Part shown: piece by piece, positions 50,687 through 59,510 of the stretch
How the letters are laid out: the number at the start of each line of letters is the position of its first letter
How positions within the stretch are numbered: the stretch's first letter is position 1
DNA from: G964020105 sp964020105
Lineage (GTDB): Bacteria; Pseudomonadota; Alphaproteobacteria; WRAU01; Hepatincolaceae
Assembly (NCBI GenBank): GCA_964020105.1
Contig: OZ026535.1
Location: forward strand, 372,001 to 436,000
Length of the DNA: 64,000 nucleotides
Direction: 5' to 3'
Position numbers and translations under genes: made by a program
Notes under the pieces: model-generated
Database searches by the model: none
What the model saw: only the letters and a program-made list of their open reading frames with translations
Told to the model about the DNA's origin: nothing

Positions 50687-52855
50687 ATGGAAGCAAGTAA
50701 CAAGGGTTTAGATAGTGCTAGAGTTAACCAAGAGCTAGTAAAAAGACTGCAAGAGATAGGGGTAAATATGAGCAGATTGCAGGAGGGCTTAAGTGTATTA
50801 GTAAATAGTTTTAAAGAGCTAGATAATGGTTTAAAGAGGTTGCAAGAGAACATAATAAAGATGAACGGAGTATTGGGAGAGATATTGCAGATAAAGGCAT
50901 TTGGTGATTCAATAAAGTACCTAAATAGTGCGATAGATAGATTGTCAGAGATATGTAGCTGCAAGGGAGGCAAGGGAGAAGAAGGCGGAGGAGGAAGCTT
51001 TTTGCAGACATTTGATAGGATAATAGCAAGGGTAGCCTCAATAATGACAATAATAGATTTTACAATTAAATATTTTGGAAAGGGTATTCAAAGTAGTATG
51101 GAGAGATTCAAACAACTAATGGGAGGTCTAAGCAAGGGCTTAGGGGGACTTTTTGGAGGTCTAAGCAAGGGCTTAGGGGGACTTTTTGGAGGTCTAAGCA
51201 AGGGCTTAGGGGGACTTTTTGGAGGTCTAAGCAAGGGCTTAGGGGGACTTTTTGGGATAGGGAAGAAGGGAGCGGATAAAGGAGTAGGTAAAGTGACGGA
51301 GGTATTGGGTAGTGGAAGTAAAGGTAAGGGAAGCAAGGGGATGGAGGGAGTGAGGGCGTTCAGCAGGAGAGCGGGAGGAGCTGCAGTTGCGGGAGGCAAA
51401 GCGGTAGGCGGAGTAGTAAGAGCTGGAGGATTAATGGCGTGGAAGGGAGGCAAAGCGGTAGTGGGAGGAGCCATAGGTGGAGCGAAATGGCTAGGTAGCG
51501 GAGTGGGAAACTTAATGAAGTACATAAGTAGCATGAAGGTACTAAATGTAGTGATGAGGGTAGCAAGTATAATAGGAGGTATATTCAACGCGGTAATGCT
51601 GGCTAATCCGATAGGATTGATAGTGTTAGGAGTGGCGCTAGCGGTGGGAGCGATAATATTATTTATAGCGTATTTTGATGAGATAGCGGCGGTGTGCGGC
51701 AAGGTATTTAGTTGGATAGGGAAGGTATTTAAGGGTACATTTAGCGCGATAGTGAAGGGAGTTAAGGCGTATTTTAGGTTTGTGATAGGAGTATTTAAGG
51801 GTATAGGAAGGGTAGTGAGTATAGTATTTGGATTTATCAAGAAGGTGGTGATGGGATATTTTAGGTTTGTGATAGGGGTATTTAGGGGTATATGGAATGT
51901 AGTTAGTGGAGTATGGGAGAGCATATGGGGATGTATAAGTGGTGTGATAGAGAGGTTAAAGGAGTGTTTGGCGCCATTTTTTGATTCTCTAGATAAGATA
52001 GGTGTGTGGTTAGGACTGAAGGGAGAGAAGAAGATAGAGATAGATGAGAAGGGGAATAAGGTAGTGACAGAGGAGCTAAGTAGGGTAGAGCAGACGAGGG
52101 AGAGTATGAAGAAGAATGAGAGCAATATAAAACCGATAGTATTAAGAAGAGAGGTGGTAGAGGAGAATAGATTCGCAAGTGGTGGATTCGCAGATAATGG
52201 ATCTGCAAGTGGTGGATTCGCAGGAGAAGGAAGTAAGGGAGGAAGTAGTAAGGGAGGAAGTAGTAAGGGAGAAGAGATTAAAGAGGAAGAGGAGAGAGAG
52301 TACGTGGGTTCAGATGGTAGGGTGTATAGTAGCAAATATGGTAAGAGGAGTGAGGAGGGGGGAGTAAGCAAGTATACCTATATAAATCCGTATAGTCCAA
52401 ATGTAAATAAGCTGAGCAATGGGAAAGAGGGATACCATAGTAAAGATTATGAGGGGAGCAGTAGCAATAGTAGCAATAGTAGCAATAGTAGCAATAGTAG
52501 TAATAGTAGTAATAGTAATAGTATGTCTAATAGTACTACTAGCTTTAACTCTTCTAATTCTTCTAACCATGGATATAATTCTTCTAACAATGGATATAAT
52601 TCTTCTAACCATGCATCTAATTCTTCTAACAATGGATATAATTCTTCTAAGTATATCTCTAATACCTCTAACTCTAAGAGCAGTAACAGTAAGCATACTA
52701 CAAGCTATAAAGAAGGTGAAAATATTATCAATAATATTACTAACAATTTTAGTATTAAAATTGATGTAAATGGTGCTGACATGGATGAAGATGAATTAGC
52801 AAACATGGTAATTAAAAAAATAAAAGATCAAAAACATTTATTAATGAGAGGTTAG
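50687..52855 (+). CDS. Tail tape measure protein
   Basis: It sets tail length and occupies the tube lumen. The 722-aa order is: N-terminal coiled coil (residues 1-90), a CSCKGGKGEEGGGG linker, a helix (FLQTFDRIIARVASIMTIIDFTIKYFG), four GGLSKGLGGLF repeats (residues 146-189), a Gly/Ala-rich region, a hydrophobic core NPIGLIVLGVALAVGAIILFIAYFDEIAAV (about residues 305-335) typical of tape measure proteins, repeated FRFVIGVFKGI helices, a charged region, a Ser/Asn repeat tract (about 585-675) and a C-terminal FSIKIDVNGADMDEDELANMVIKKIKDQ, which resembles the end of phage tape measures. Starts ATG 50687 with AGGAAG upstream. gpU, gpX and gpD, expected after it, are absent. Confidence 0.88.
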   Translation: MEASNKGLDSARVNQELVKRLQEIGVNMSRLQEGLSVLVNSFKELDNGLKRLQENIIKMNGVLGEILQIKAFGDSIKYLNSAIDRLSEICSCKGGKGEEGGGGSFLQTFDRIIARVASIMTIIDFTIKYFGKGIQSSMERFKQLMGGLSKGLGGLFGGLSKGLGGLFGGLSKGLGGLFGGLSKGLGGLFGIGKKGADKGVGKVTEVLGSGSKGKGSKGMEGVRAFSRRAGGAAVAGGKAVGGVVRAGGLMAWKGGKAVVGGAIGGAKWLGSGVGNLMKYISSMKVLNVVMRVASIIGGIFNAVMLANPIGLIVLGVALAVGAIILFIAYFDEIAAVCGKVFSWIGKVFKGTFSAIVKGVKAYFRFVIGVFKGIGRVVSIVFGFIKKVVMGYFRFVIGVFRGIWNVVSGVWESIWGCISGVIERLKECLAPFFDSLDKIGVWLGLKGEKKIEIDEKGNKVVTEELSRVEQTRESMKKNESNIKPIVLRREVVEENRFASGGFADNGSASGGFAGEGSKGGSSKGGSSKGEEIKEEEEREYVGSDGRVYSSKYGKRSEEGGVSKYTYINPYSPNVNKLSNGKEGYHSKDYEGSSSNSSNSSNSSNSSNSSNSNSMSNSTTSFNSSNSSNHGYNSSNNGYNSSNHASNSSNNGYNSSKYISNTSNSKSSNSKHTTSYKEGENIINNITNNFSIKIDVNGADMDEDELANMVIKKIKDQKHLLMRG
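51122..51253 (+). repeat. Four tandem 33-bp units (GGLSKGLGGLF)
   Basis: Units start at 51122, 51155, 51188 and 51221 and read GGA GGT CTA AGC AAG GGC ..., encoding GGLSKGLGGLF. They are essentially identical and in frame with the tape measure gene. Copy number changes would alter the tape measure by 11 residues each. Confidence 0.93.
52455..52655 (+). repeat. Ser/Asn-coding microsatellites in the tape measure gene
   Basis: First a 9-bp unit AGCAATAGT (SNS) is repeated about five times and drifts into AGTAATAGT. Then a ~24-30-bp unit based on GGATATAATTCTTCTAAC (GYNSSN) recurs at about 52570, 52591 and 52636. Both keep the frame. Such tracts are prone to slippage. Confidence 0.8.
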
Positions 52856-52896
52856 CTGTTTTTAGTTGTCATACATACATCACCTGAGGTAATCCC

Positions 52897-52935
52897 AAGA
52901 AGGTTAAGCAGAGATACTAACTGCTTAACCTTCTT
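52897..52935 (+). terminator. Long hairpin after the tape measure gene
   Basis: AAGAAGGTTAAGCAG and CTGCTTAACCTTCTT form a perfect 15-bp stem with a 9-nt loop, 42 bp after the tape measure stop. There is no T tract directly after it, but its place fits an operon end. Confidence 0.6.
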
Positions 52936-53073
52936 ACACCTCTAATTTACTATGAAAATCTAAAGGATTAAAAAATATTTTAAATATTAAATAAAAAAAC
53001 TTGTAAAAGTATTTTAAGTATTATGCTATATTTATTATAGGACTTTTAGAATTTTTCCCAGATTTAGTCCGAG

Positions 53074-53133
53074 GGTATCCACTATTGCTTTAGCTTTTGT
53101 TAAAAGTTATTACAATTGGGATACCTTTTTTTT
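53074..53133 (+). terminator. Rho-independent terminator, possible end of a small RNA
   Basis: GGTATCC (53074-53080) pairs with GGATACC (53119-53125), enclosing a smaller CTTTT/AAAAG stem, and is followed by eight T. No coding frame ends just before it. A TTGTAA...TATGCT-like promoter is seen near 53010-53035, so a short transcript (about 53040-53133) is possible. Confidence 0.55.
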
Positions 53134-53309
53134 ATCTTCTCTACCAATTAGCCTCTTATTCTATTGTCTAAATACTTAAATCATGAAAATATCAAACTTA
53201 TTATTCTTAATTAAAATAAAGCTTATTATGCCAATGCTTTTAACATTTTAGATCATAAAACATAAACATTAGTGAAAATTTTACCTTACTTCTACGCTAA
53301 ATAAGACAA

Positions 53310-53338
53310 AATGACTAGCAGTTCAACCACTAGTCATT
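53310..53338. terminator. Bidirectional terminator between convergent units
   Basis: AATGACTAG/CTAGTCATT form a 9-bp stem with an 11-nt loop, with TTTT-type runs on both sides. It lies between the tail island and the minus-strand operon that ends at 53455. Confidence 0.7.
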
Positions 53339-53454
53339 CTTTTATGACATGATACACACAGCAAATGTATCAAGATAGATGATTATGCCTGTGCACGTCA
53401 TAGAGAATAACAAATATTAAATCTCTCCATGACATATCCTTGATAATCCATATT

Positions 53455-54117
53455 TTAATTGCACAGTCCTAAAATAGTATTGATTTGTTTGCTAATACTA
53501 CCTTCCTCACCAAACTTACCTTCGAAAATAGCACTACCAACTGTAAATGCCGTAACTCCTGTGGATTTTAATGCTTTAATCCTTTCAACTGTATCAATAC
53601 TTCCTGCTGCTATAACTGGAACTCCACTTGCACTTACAACTTGTTTGGTCAGCTCTACTACATTACCATTAAAACGATATGCCAGTAAATCTAGACCATC
53701 AACTCCCTTTAATTTTGCTCTTATTTTCGCGCTCTCAACTATATCCTCCATAGGCCCCAATAATATACTAGGATGACCAACTACATTGCCTGGAAATGGA
53801 TAATACTTTATTCCACTACCATCTAACAACTTTACTCCTTCCTCTGGATTAGTACCACCTAGCACATAATCAACCCCTAAATCTATCGCCGCTCTTATTG
53901 ATTTTAGCTCTTCCTCTTTCGTATTGCTCACAACCTCTAACATCACTAAATGACCATTGTTATGCATCTCTTTGCACAAATCCTTTAGGCGATTGAATCC
54001 AATCCCAATATCTTTAAACCCTATATACTTTAACTTGCTTTTTACACACTCCTTATACACCTTCTCTGCATCTTCTATTGTCTTATCTTTATTTGTTAAC
54101 ATAAATATAAAATCCAT
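53455..54117 (-). CDS. TIM-barrel protein of unknown function (HisA/aldolase-like)
   Basis: Repeating beta-alpha pattern of a full TIM barrel: MDFIFMLT, YIGFKDIG, LVMLEVVS, VDYVLGG, IKYYPFPGN, GLDLLAYR, PVIAAGSID and FTVGSAIF. The C-terminal GSID and GSAIF strands are a phosphate-binding pattern as in HisA/HisF and related sugar-phosphate enzymes. A lysine in FKD (about residue 35) and Glu in LEVVS could be catalytic. At 220 aa it is the last gene of the operon, 21 bp after the AraM-like gene. An isomerase, epimerase or aldolase acting on the product of its neighbours is plausible. Confidence 0.7.
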   Translation of the reverse strand: MDFIFMLTNKDKTIEDAEKVYKECVKSKLKYIGFKDIGIGFNRLKDLCKEMHNNGHLVMLEVVSNTKEEELKSIRAAIDLGVDYVLGGTNPEEGVKLLDGSGIKYYPFPGNVVGHPSILLGPMEDIVESAKIRAKLKGVDGLDLLAYRFNGNVVELTKQVVSASGVPVIAAGSIDTVERIKALKSTGVTAFTVGSAIFEGKFGEEGSISKQINTILGLCN

Positions 54118-54138
54118 CTTCTTACTCCCTAGTTATTC

Positions 54139-55581
54139 TTAATATCCAACATCTATTTTGTTAGCACTGCTTAATAGTTCCTCCACAAATTGTTCATTAT
54201 ATATTCCTAGAAAAAATAATAAATCTACTATCGTAAAACGATTCCTAAATAAATGACAATTATTTAATGCCCATAATACTTTATCTTTTGAAATCCCTAC
54301 CTCTAAATCTTTAAACCTACTCTTCCCTCCAGCACCCCTAAATGAGTTCGCAAGTTTTACAGGCGATACACACATCATTAGCAACATTTCTCTATTGCTA
54401 TGCCAATTAGCAAAAAAATCTTCTAATTTATCCCTTTTCATATGCCATTTGCTTAGCTTTTTATTATAATCATTCCAACACTCCTCCGAGGCTCTACCAT
54501 TTCTATCCAGTCCTCTAAAAGCACTCCTTACTTTATCCTCCATAATTGTAAAATCTGGAAAACATCTATCAATATCTACGCTTTTTGGATCAAAATTATT
54601 TAAAAAATATTCCCACACCATACTCATTAGTATACTGCTTACCCCTATCTGCTCTCCATGAGAGCCTACTTTACCCTTTTTAGATAGTGAATCCATGTCT
54701 AAAAGATGACTGACAATATGTTCTGCCCCAGAACAGGGTGAGGACACTCCCACCAACCCCATGGCAAATCCACTTAAAGTTAATACCTCTGATAATTTAC
54801 CTAAATACTCTGAATCATTACAGCTTAGTAATCTAGAATTATCTAGTAAATACTTTGATCCATCTTTTATTAAATCATACGCAATTTGATTATATGTGCT
54901 ATCCATTTCTAATTTGTTTGACAACATCCAATCAACAGGCGCACTCCACGTTGCCATTAAATCCCCAAATCCTGCCACATTCATAAAAAATGGTGCCTCT
55001 TTAATAATATTTAAATCAATTATCAGTGTGTTTGCCCATGCCGAAGATATAGTCCTTTTAACTCCATTCCTCAATACAACCGCCACGTCATCTGAAAATG
55101 CATTCACACTAAGTGCTGTTTGTACTATAACTAAAGGTATGCTACAATCATGTCGATAAACAACATCTTTTGCTATGTCCGCAATTGTACCAGATCCCAC
55201 TGCAACAACACCATCACATCCTCTCACATTATTATATGCCTCTAATAATGTCTTCTCATCAGCATGAACATCTCCACCATCACAACTGCTAATCCTTACA
55301 ACCTTTACTTGGAAATCTTTATTTAATATCTCACATAATTTTTCTTTTAATGACACACCTTTATTTTTAATCATAGTCTCATCAAAAATTATTGCTAAAT
55401 TCCTACCTTTCATTATGGGAGTTAAAAGCGAACTTACCTTGAAAATTGCGTCATGCTCTATCATCACATTCTCCATCCCTATATCACGCAATACACTATC
55501 TTTATCTAGTTCTTTTATCTTACTTTTTAGCTTCTTTAAATCTATTATTTTTATAGCACTGTTTATTGATAATGTAGACAT
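54139..55581 (-). CDS. AraM-like iron-type alcohol dehydrogenase (sn-glycerol-1-phosphate dehydrogenase family)
   Basis: The AraM/EgsA family reduces dihydroxyacetone phosphate to glycerol-1-phosphate or acts on similar compounds. The nucleotide loop VVAVGSGTIADIAKDVVY (about residue 145) and LVIVQTALSVNAFSDD are diagnostic. Metal ligands are visible as Asp in AGFGDLMAT, His in SGAEHIVSHLLD and His in GSHGEQIG. At 480 aa it is longer than AraM (about 390), with an extra helical C-terminal section (DLEVGISKDKVLWALNNCHLFRNRFTIVDLL). Its ATG touches the stop of the kinase gene upstream, so the two are coupled. Substrate not certain. Confidence 0.82.
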   Translation of the reverse strand: MSTLSINSAIKIIDLKKLKSKIKELDKDSVLRDIGMENVMIEHDAIFKVSSLLTPIMKGRNLAIIFDETMIKNKGVSLKEKLCEILNKDFQVKVVRISSCDGGDVHADEKTLLEAYNNVRGCDGVVAVGSGTIADIAKDVVYRHDCSIPLVIVQTALSVNAFSDDVAVVLRNGVKRTISSAWANTLIIDLNIIKEAPFFMNVAGFGDLMATWSAPVDWMLSNKLEMDSTYNQIAYDLIKDGSKYLLDNSRLLSCNDSEYLGKLSEVLTLSGFAMGLVGVSSPCSGAEHIVSHLLDMDSLSKKGKVGSHGEQIGVSSILMSMVWEYFLNNFDPKSVDIDRCFPDFTIMEDKVRSAFRGLDRNGRASEECWNDYNKKLSKWHMKRDKLEDFFANWHSNREMLLMMCVSPVKLANSFRGAGGKSRFKDLEVGISKDKVLWALNNCHLFRNRFTIVDLLFFLGIYNEQFVEELLSSANKIDVGY

Positions 55582-57077
55582 TAAGCCCCCTTCTTATATA
55601 ATTTTGTAAATAACGGATCTAAAGTATGATAAGTCTCCATATACCTATTATAAGCATCATCATATTCTATCTTATTACCAACCTTAGGTTCAAAAATTTG
55701 CCCGAATTCTACCAGAACATCACTTGCCTCCTCAAAAGAGCTGAAATTCCCCTCTCCAATATGTGCTAACATCGTTGCTCCAATCGCTGTCCCTTCAGGA
55801 TTTTTAGTTAAGCGTAACATCTTACCAGTAGCATCAGCCTTCATTTGACACCACAAATCACTCTTGCTTCCTCCTCCAACTACCCTTACTTCACTGCAAT
55901 TAAGACCCATCTCATCAAATCTATCTATGTTATCACGAAATCCAAAAACACACCCCTCAAGTACTGAACGTGTCATATCTTCAATCCCATGGCTAATCGT
56001 CATCCCAAAAAATACCCCCCTAGCATTGCCATTCCACATAGGAGTCATTGATCCACTTAAACAAGGTAAAAATATCAAACCTTTTGATCCAATTTGACTT
56101 TTTTGTGCAAGCGTATTAACATCATCATAATTAGAACGTAACACTGTATCCGTATACCATCTAACACTACCTCCTGAAACAAAACCAGGATTCTCTATTA
56201 ACCACCATCTTGGGTCAGCATGCGCATGAGTCTCTACTAAATGTTTCCTATCAAATACAGCCTCTTTAGCAATAGCTGCTATAGGCTCTGCAGTACCCAT
56301 TATATTGCACACTAATCCTGGTCTAATTAATCCAGCTCCAAGACATGCTCCATGCTCATCTCCTGAACCAACCACAACCTTTGTACTACTAGATAATCCC
56401 AACTTTCTAGCAATAGCAGGCTTTAAAGTGTTAACAATGCTTTGTGCAGACATAAGTCTACCCATCTTTTCAACACTTAATCCCGTTACCTTCTCCATGT
56501 GATTAGACCATTCCTTCTTCCCTACATCATAAAGCATAGTTGAAGAAGCATTTGAATAATCTATAACCTTTTCACCAGTTAAGTAATTTACTATGAAACT
56601 ACCAGGCACTAATATGCCATCAGCTTTCTCAAAAAGTTCATTCCTATTCTTCTTTAGCCATAGCATTTTAGGAGCAACATGTGAGGAATCTAAGTTTAAT
56701 CCAGTGATATTAAATATATTATCACCGCTTTCTTTTATAGCTATATCCTCACATTCTCTTTCAGCTCGTCTATCTAGCCATATTATAGCCTCCATTAATG
56801 GATTACCCTCACAATTAGTAAGAACTATACCATCTACTTGGCTAGCAAAACCAATAGTCCCAACATCTTCAGCTTTCACTCTGCTATCTTTAAATAATTT
56901 ATTAATAGCATTCTCTAAACTATTAATCCAAGCTATTGGATCTTGTTGAGCCCAGTTTGGGAAGGGGAAATCAGGATAATGTTCACAGCACGCTTCTGCA
57001 ACAATCTTTCCATCAGGAGAACTTAAAATAGCTTTTAAACTTTGTGTGCCAAGATCTATACCAATTACATAAGCCAT
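55581..57077 (-). CDS. FGGY-family carbohydrate kinase (xylulokinase-like)
   Basis: ATP-dependent sugar/polyol kinase. N-terminal YVIGIDLGTQSLKAILSSPDGKIV binds phosphate. NWAQQDPIAWINSL, GFASQVDGIVLTNCEGNPLMEAIIWLDRRAE and GSGDEHGACLGAGLI follow the XylB pattern, and the ATPase C-half has VRVVGGGSKSDLWCQMKADATGKML and GTAIGATMLA. 498 aa, intact. It lies 11 bp after the permease gene. Xylulokinase is the nearest named relative, but the operon lacks xylose genes, so another ketose or polyol is as likely. Confidence 0.9.
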   Translation of the reverse strand: MAYVIGIDLGTQSLKAILSSPDGKIVAEACCEHYPDFPFPNWAQQDPIAWINSLENAINKLFKDSRVKAEDVGTIGFASQVDGIVLTNCEGNPLMEAIIWLDRRAERECEDIAIKESGDNIFNITGLNLDSSHVAPKMLWLKKNRNELFEKADGILVPGSFIVNYLTGEKVIDYSNASSTMLYDVGKKEWSNHMEKVTGLSVEKMGRLMSAQSIVNTLKPAIARKLGLSSSTKVVVGSGDEHGACLGAGLIRPGLVCNIMGTAEPIAAIAKEAVFDRKHLVETHAHADPRWWLIENPGFVSGGSVRWYTDTVLRSNYDDVNTLAQKSQIGSKGLIFLPCLSGSMTPMWNGNARGVFFGMTISHGIEDMTRSVLEGCVFGFRDNIDRFDEMGLNCSEVRVVGGGSKSDLWCQMKADATGKMLRLTKNPEGTAIGATMLAHIGEGNFSSFEEASDVLVEFGQIFEPKVGNKIEYDDAYNRYMETYHTLDPLFTKLYKKGA

Positions 57078-57088
57078 TGTGATCTCCC

Positions 57089-58444
57089 TTATTTATCATT
57101 TTGTATTATTTTCATTTCTTCATCAAAGTTATCACTAACATTTTTCTTAGCTATTACAAAATAATAAATTAACGAAAGCATTATAATTAAAAAAGATATT
57201 AAAACAGCTATAGGGTAGTCATTCATACCAGAGAATAAAAGTATAATAGATAAAATTAATGCAAGGCTATACGTAAATATTCCACCAGGAACTCTATAAT
57301 GACGTTCTAAATTTGGTTGCTTTACCCTTAAAACAATAGCTGCAATCATCATCATAATGTAGGATACCGCAGCACCAAAAACAGAAACAGCTACTAAAAT
57401 AGATATAGCTTCACCACTATAGGATCCAATAAAAACTAAAATACAGCCCATTACACCAGGCACTATCAACGCATATGTAGGAGTCTTATTGGAGTTGATT
57501 ATACTCAAGAATTTAGGTAGAAATCCAGCCCTTGATAATGCATAAGTTTGTCTAGAATATGACAATACTATGCCATGAAAAGAAGCAAATAATCCAGCTA
57601 ATCCGACAACAGATATAATGCTAAAAAATATGCTCGATTTACCCATTATACTTGCTACAGCAGCAGGTAGGGGAGCATCAGCACTACCAACACTTTGTGC
57701 ACCACCAAATCCAGTTGCTATAGTTAATGTTAAGATAGATAATACAGCTAAAGTTATTATAGAGGCTTTCAAAGCTTTAGGAAGATCCTTCCTTGGGTTT
57801 TTTGATTCCTCCGCTGCCATTGGTAATCCCTCTATACCTAAAAAAAACCAGGCTGCAAATGGTAAAACAGCCCAAAACCCAGAAAAACCATTAGGAAACC
57901 ACTCACCCCCACCAATTTCATTGAGATTTTCAAATTTAAAATAATATATGCCTATAACAAAAAATATTAATAACATAATAGTAGCTATTATAGTAAAGGC
58001 TAATTCTACTTTAAGAGACAAATTTATACCAATAATATGGATGCCTGTGAAAATAATATATACCCCAATAGCCGTTATTACAATAGGAAGTGAAGGTATT
58101 ATACCATTTACGTAAGCACCAATAGATGTTGCAACCGCAGCTGGTGCAACAATATATTCCATCAGTACACCAATACCACATACATAACCACCAATCTTAC
58201 CAAGGGTAATACGACAAAAAGCATATGGCCCTCCAGAATGCGGAATGGCTGAGGATAATTCAGCAATTGTTCCTACTAAACATGTATATAAAATAAACAT
58301 AAGTCCTAATCCGGCTAAAAATCCCCAGTAACCAGTCTTTAAAAGACCAAAATTCCAACCATAATAATCTCCTGATATTACATATCCAACCCCTAGCCCC
58401 CAAAGTAAAACTGGACCAGCAACCCTATTTAATTGACTCATCAT
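57089..58444 (-). CDS. APC-family permease, ethanolamine/amino-acid type
   Basis: Twelve-helix transporter of 451 aa. The start (NRVAGPVLLWGLGVGYVISGDYYGWNFGLLKTGYWGF) closely follows ethanolamine permeases (Eat), with the APC signature AELSSAIPHSGGPYAFCRITLG and the motif GIEGLPMAAEESKNPRKDLPKAL. A basic C-terminal tail is present. It stands between a HAD phosphatase and an FGGY kinase gene, so in this operon the true cargo may be an amino alcohol or another small lipid-derived molecule. Confidence 0.85.
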   Translation of the reverse strand: MMSQLNRVAGPVLLWGLGVGYVISGDYYGWNFGLLKTGYWGFLAGLGLMFILYTCLVGTIAELSSAIPHSGGPYAFCRITLGKIGGYVCGIGVLMEYIVAPAAVATSIGAYVNGIIPSLPIVITAIGVYIIFTGIHIIGINLSLKVELAFTIIATIMLLIFFVIGIYYFKFENLNEIGGGEWFPNGFSGFWAVLPFAAWFFLGIEGLPMAAEESKNPRKDLPKALKASIITLAVLSILTLTIATGFGGAQSVGSADAPLPAAVASIMGKSSIFFSIISVVGLAGLFASFHGIVLSYSRQTYALSRAGFLPKFLSIINSNKTPTYALIVPGVMGCILVFIGSYSGEAISILVAVSVFGAAVSYIMMMIAAIVLRVKQPNLERHYRVPGGIFTYSLALILSIILLFSGMNDYPIAVLISFLIIMLSLIYYFVIAKKNVSDNFDEEMKIIQNDK

Positions 58445-58470
58445 TTTTCTCCTGATTATTGTTATTGATA

Positions 58471-59271
58471 CTAAAGTAATTCCATAAGCGTATATAAGCT
58501 ATTTGTTATTATTGTTGGGTGAATTTTAGTACTATAAATATCACTTTCCTTTGTTTCACCACTTAGAACTAAGATAGATACTATATCGTTCTTTATACCA
58601 AGCAATATATCAGTATAAAGACGATCTCCTACCATTGCCACTTCAGTATTCTTAAGATTGTATTTTTTCAATACATAGTTGACAATAGGTTGATTGGGTT
58701 TGCCAATTACTATATCAGGCGATCTTCCAGTAGATGCCTCTATAAGTGCATTGAAAGATCCTAAATCAGGAATAAAACCATTTTCTGTTGGACAATTTAA
58801 ATCTGCATGTGTACTTAAAAAAGGTAATCCATCCCTTATATATTCACAAACATGACATAGTTTAATATAATTAAGTGTTGTATCATATGCAGTCACTACA
58901 ATATCAGGGGTCGTTTCTGATAGTACAACCCCTTCTTCTATAAACTGCTGTTTCAAAGAATCATTTCCTAGCAAATAAACTTTTTTGTTTTTATAATATG
59001 TGTGTAGGTAATCTATTGTTGCAGATCCAGATGTTATTACCCTATCTTTATCAATTTCTAGCCCCATATGTCTCAGTTTTTCCACGTACTGTAATGGTGT
59101 TTTTGAAGAATTATTAGTTACAAATATGAATTGTTTATTGATAGTGCGTAATTTTTTAATGAAATCTAATGATCCTTCTATCAAATTATCACCAAGATAA
59201 AAAGTTCCATCCAGATCAAGCATGAATAAATTCATAGAAGCTAACTGTTTATAAACGTCAAAACCTCGCAT
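58471..59271 (-). CDS. HAD-IIA phosphatase (NagD/PGP type)
   Basis: Phosphatase for small phosphate esters. Motif I is FMLDLDGTFYLGD (about residue 17), motif II FVTNNSSKTP (about residue 50), motif III VIGKPNQPIVNY (about residue 190) and motif IV VGDRLYTDILLG. The cap insertion between II and III places it in subclass IIA with NagD, glycerol-phosphate phosphatase and pNPPase. 266 aa. First gene of the five-gene minus-strand operon, divergent from the DeoR gene. It may recycle or detoxify a phosphorylated intermediate. Confidence 0.9.
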   Translation of the reverse strand: MRGFDVYKQLASMNLFMLDLDGTFYLGDNLIEGSLDFIKKLRTINKQFIFVTNNSSKTPLQYVEKLRHMGLEIDKDRVITSGSATIDYLHTYYKNKKVYLLGNDSLKQQFIEEGVVLSETTPDIVVTAYDTTLNYIKLCHVCEYIRDGLPFLSTHADLNCPTENGFIPDLGSFNALIEASTGRSPDIVIGKPNQPIVNYVLKKYNLKNTEVAMVGDRLYTDILLGIKNDIVSILVLSGETKESDIYSTKIHPTIITNSLYTLMELL

Positions 59272-59510
59272 TAGTGATAGACCTATCTAGTTAGATTATG
59301 ATTACTTATTAGTGTGATTTATGCATTATTACTACTTTTAGTTTAACAAAAAAAATTACAAATACAACTGCTTATTTATGATTAATTAGATAAGTATGAC
59401 AAAAGTAAGTTATGGATTGTAGCAATGGCTTTTTTAATATTTTTATGCTATTAATATAAAACTAAATTGTGAATTATATTGTAGTATGATGAAAATGTAA
59501 GGATATCATT

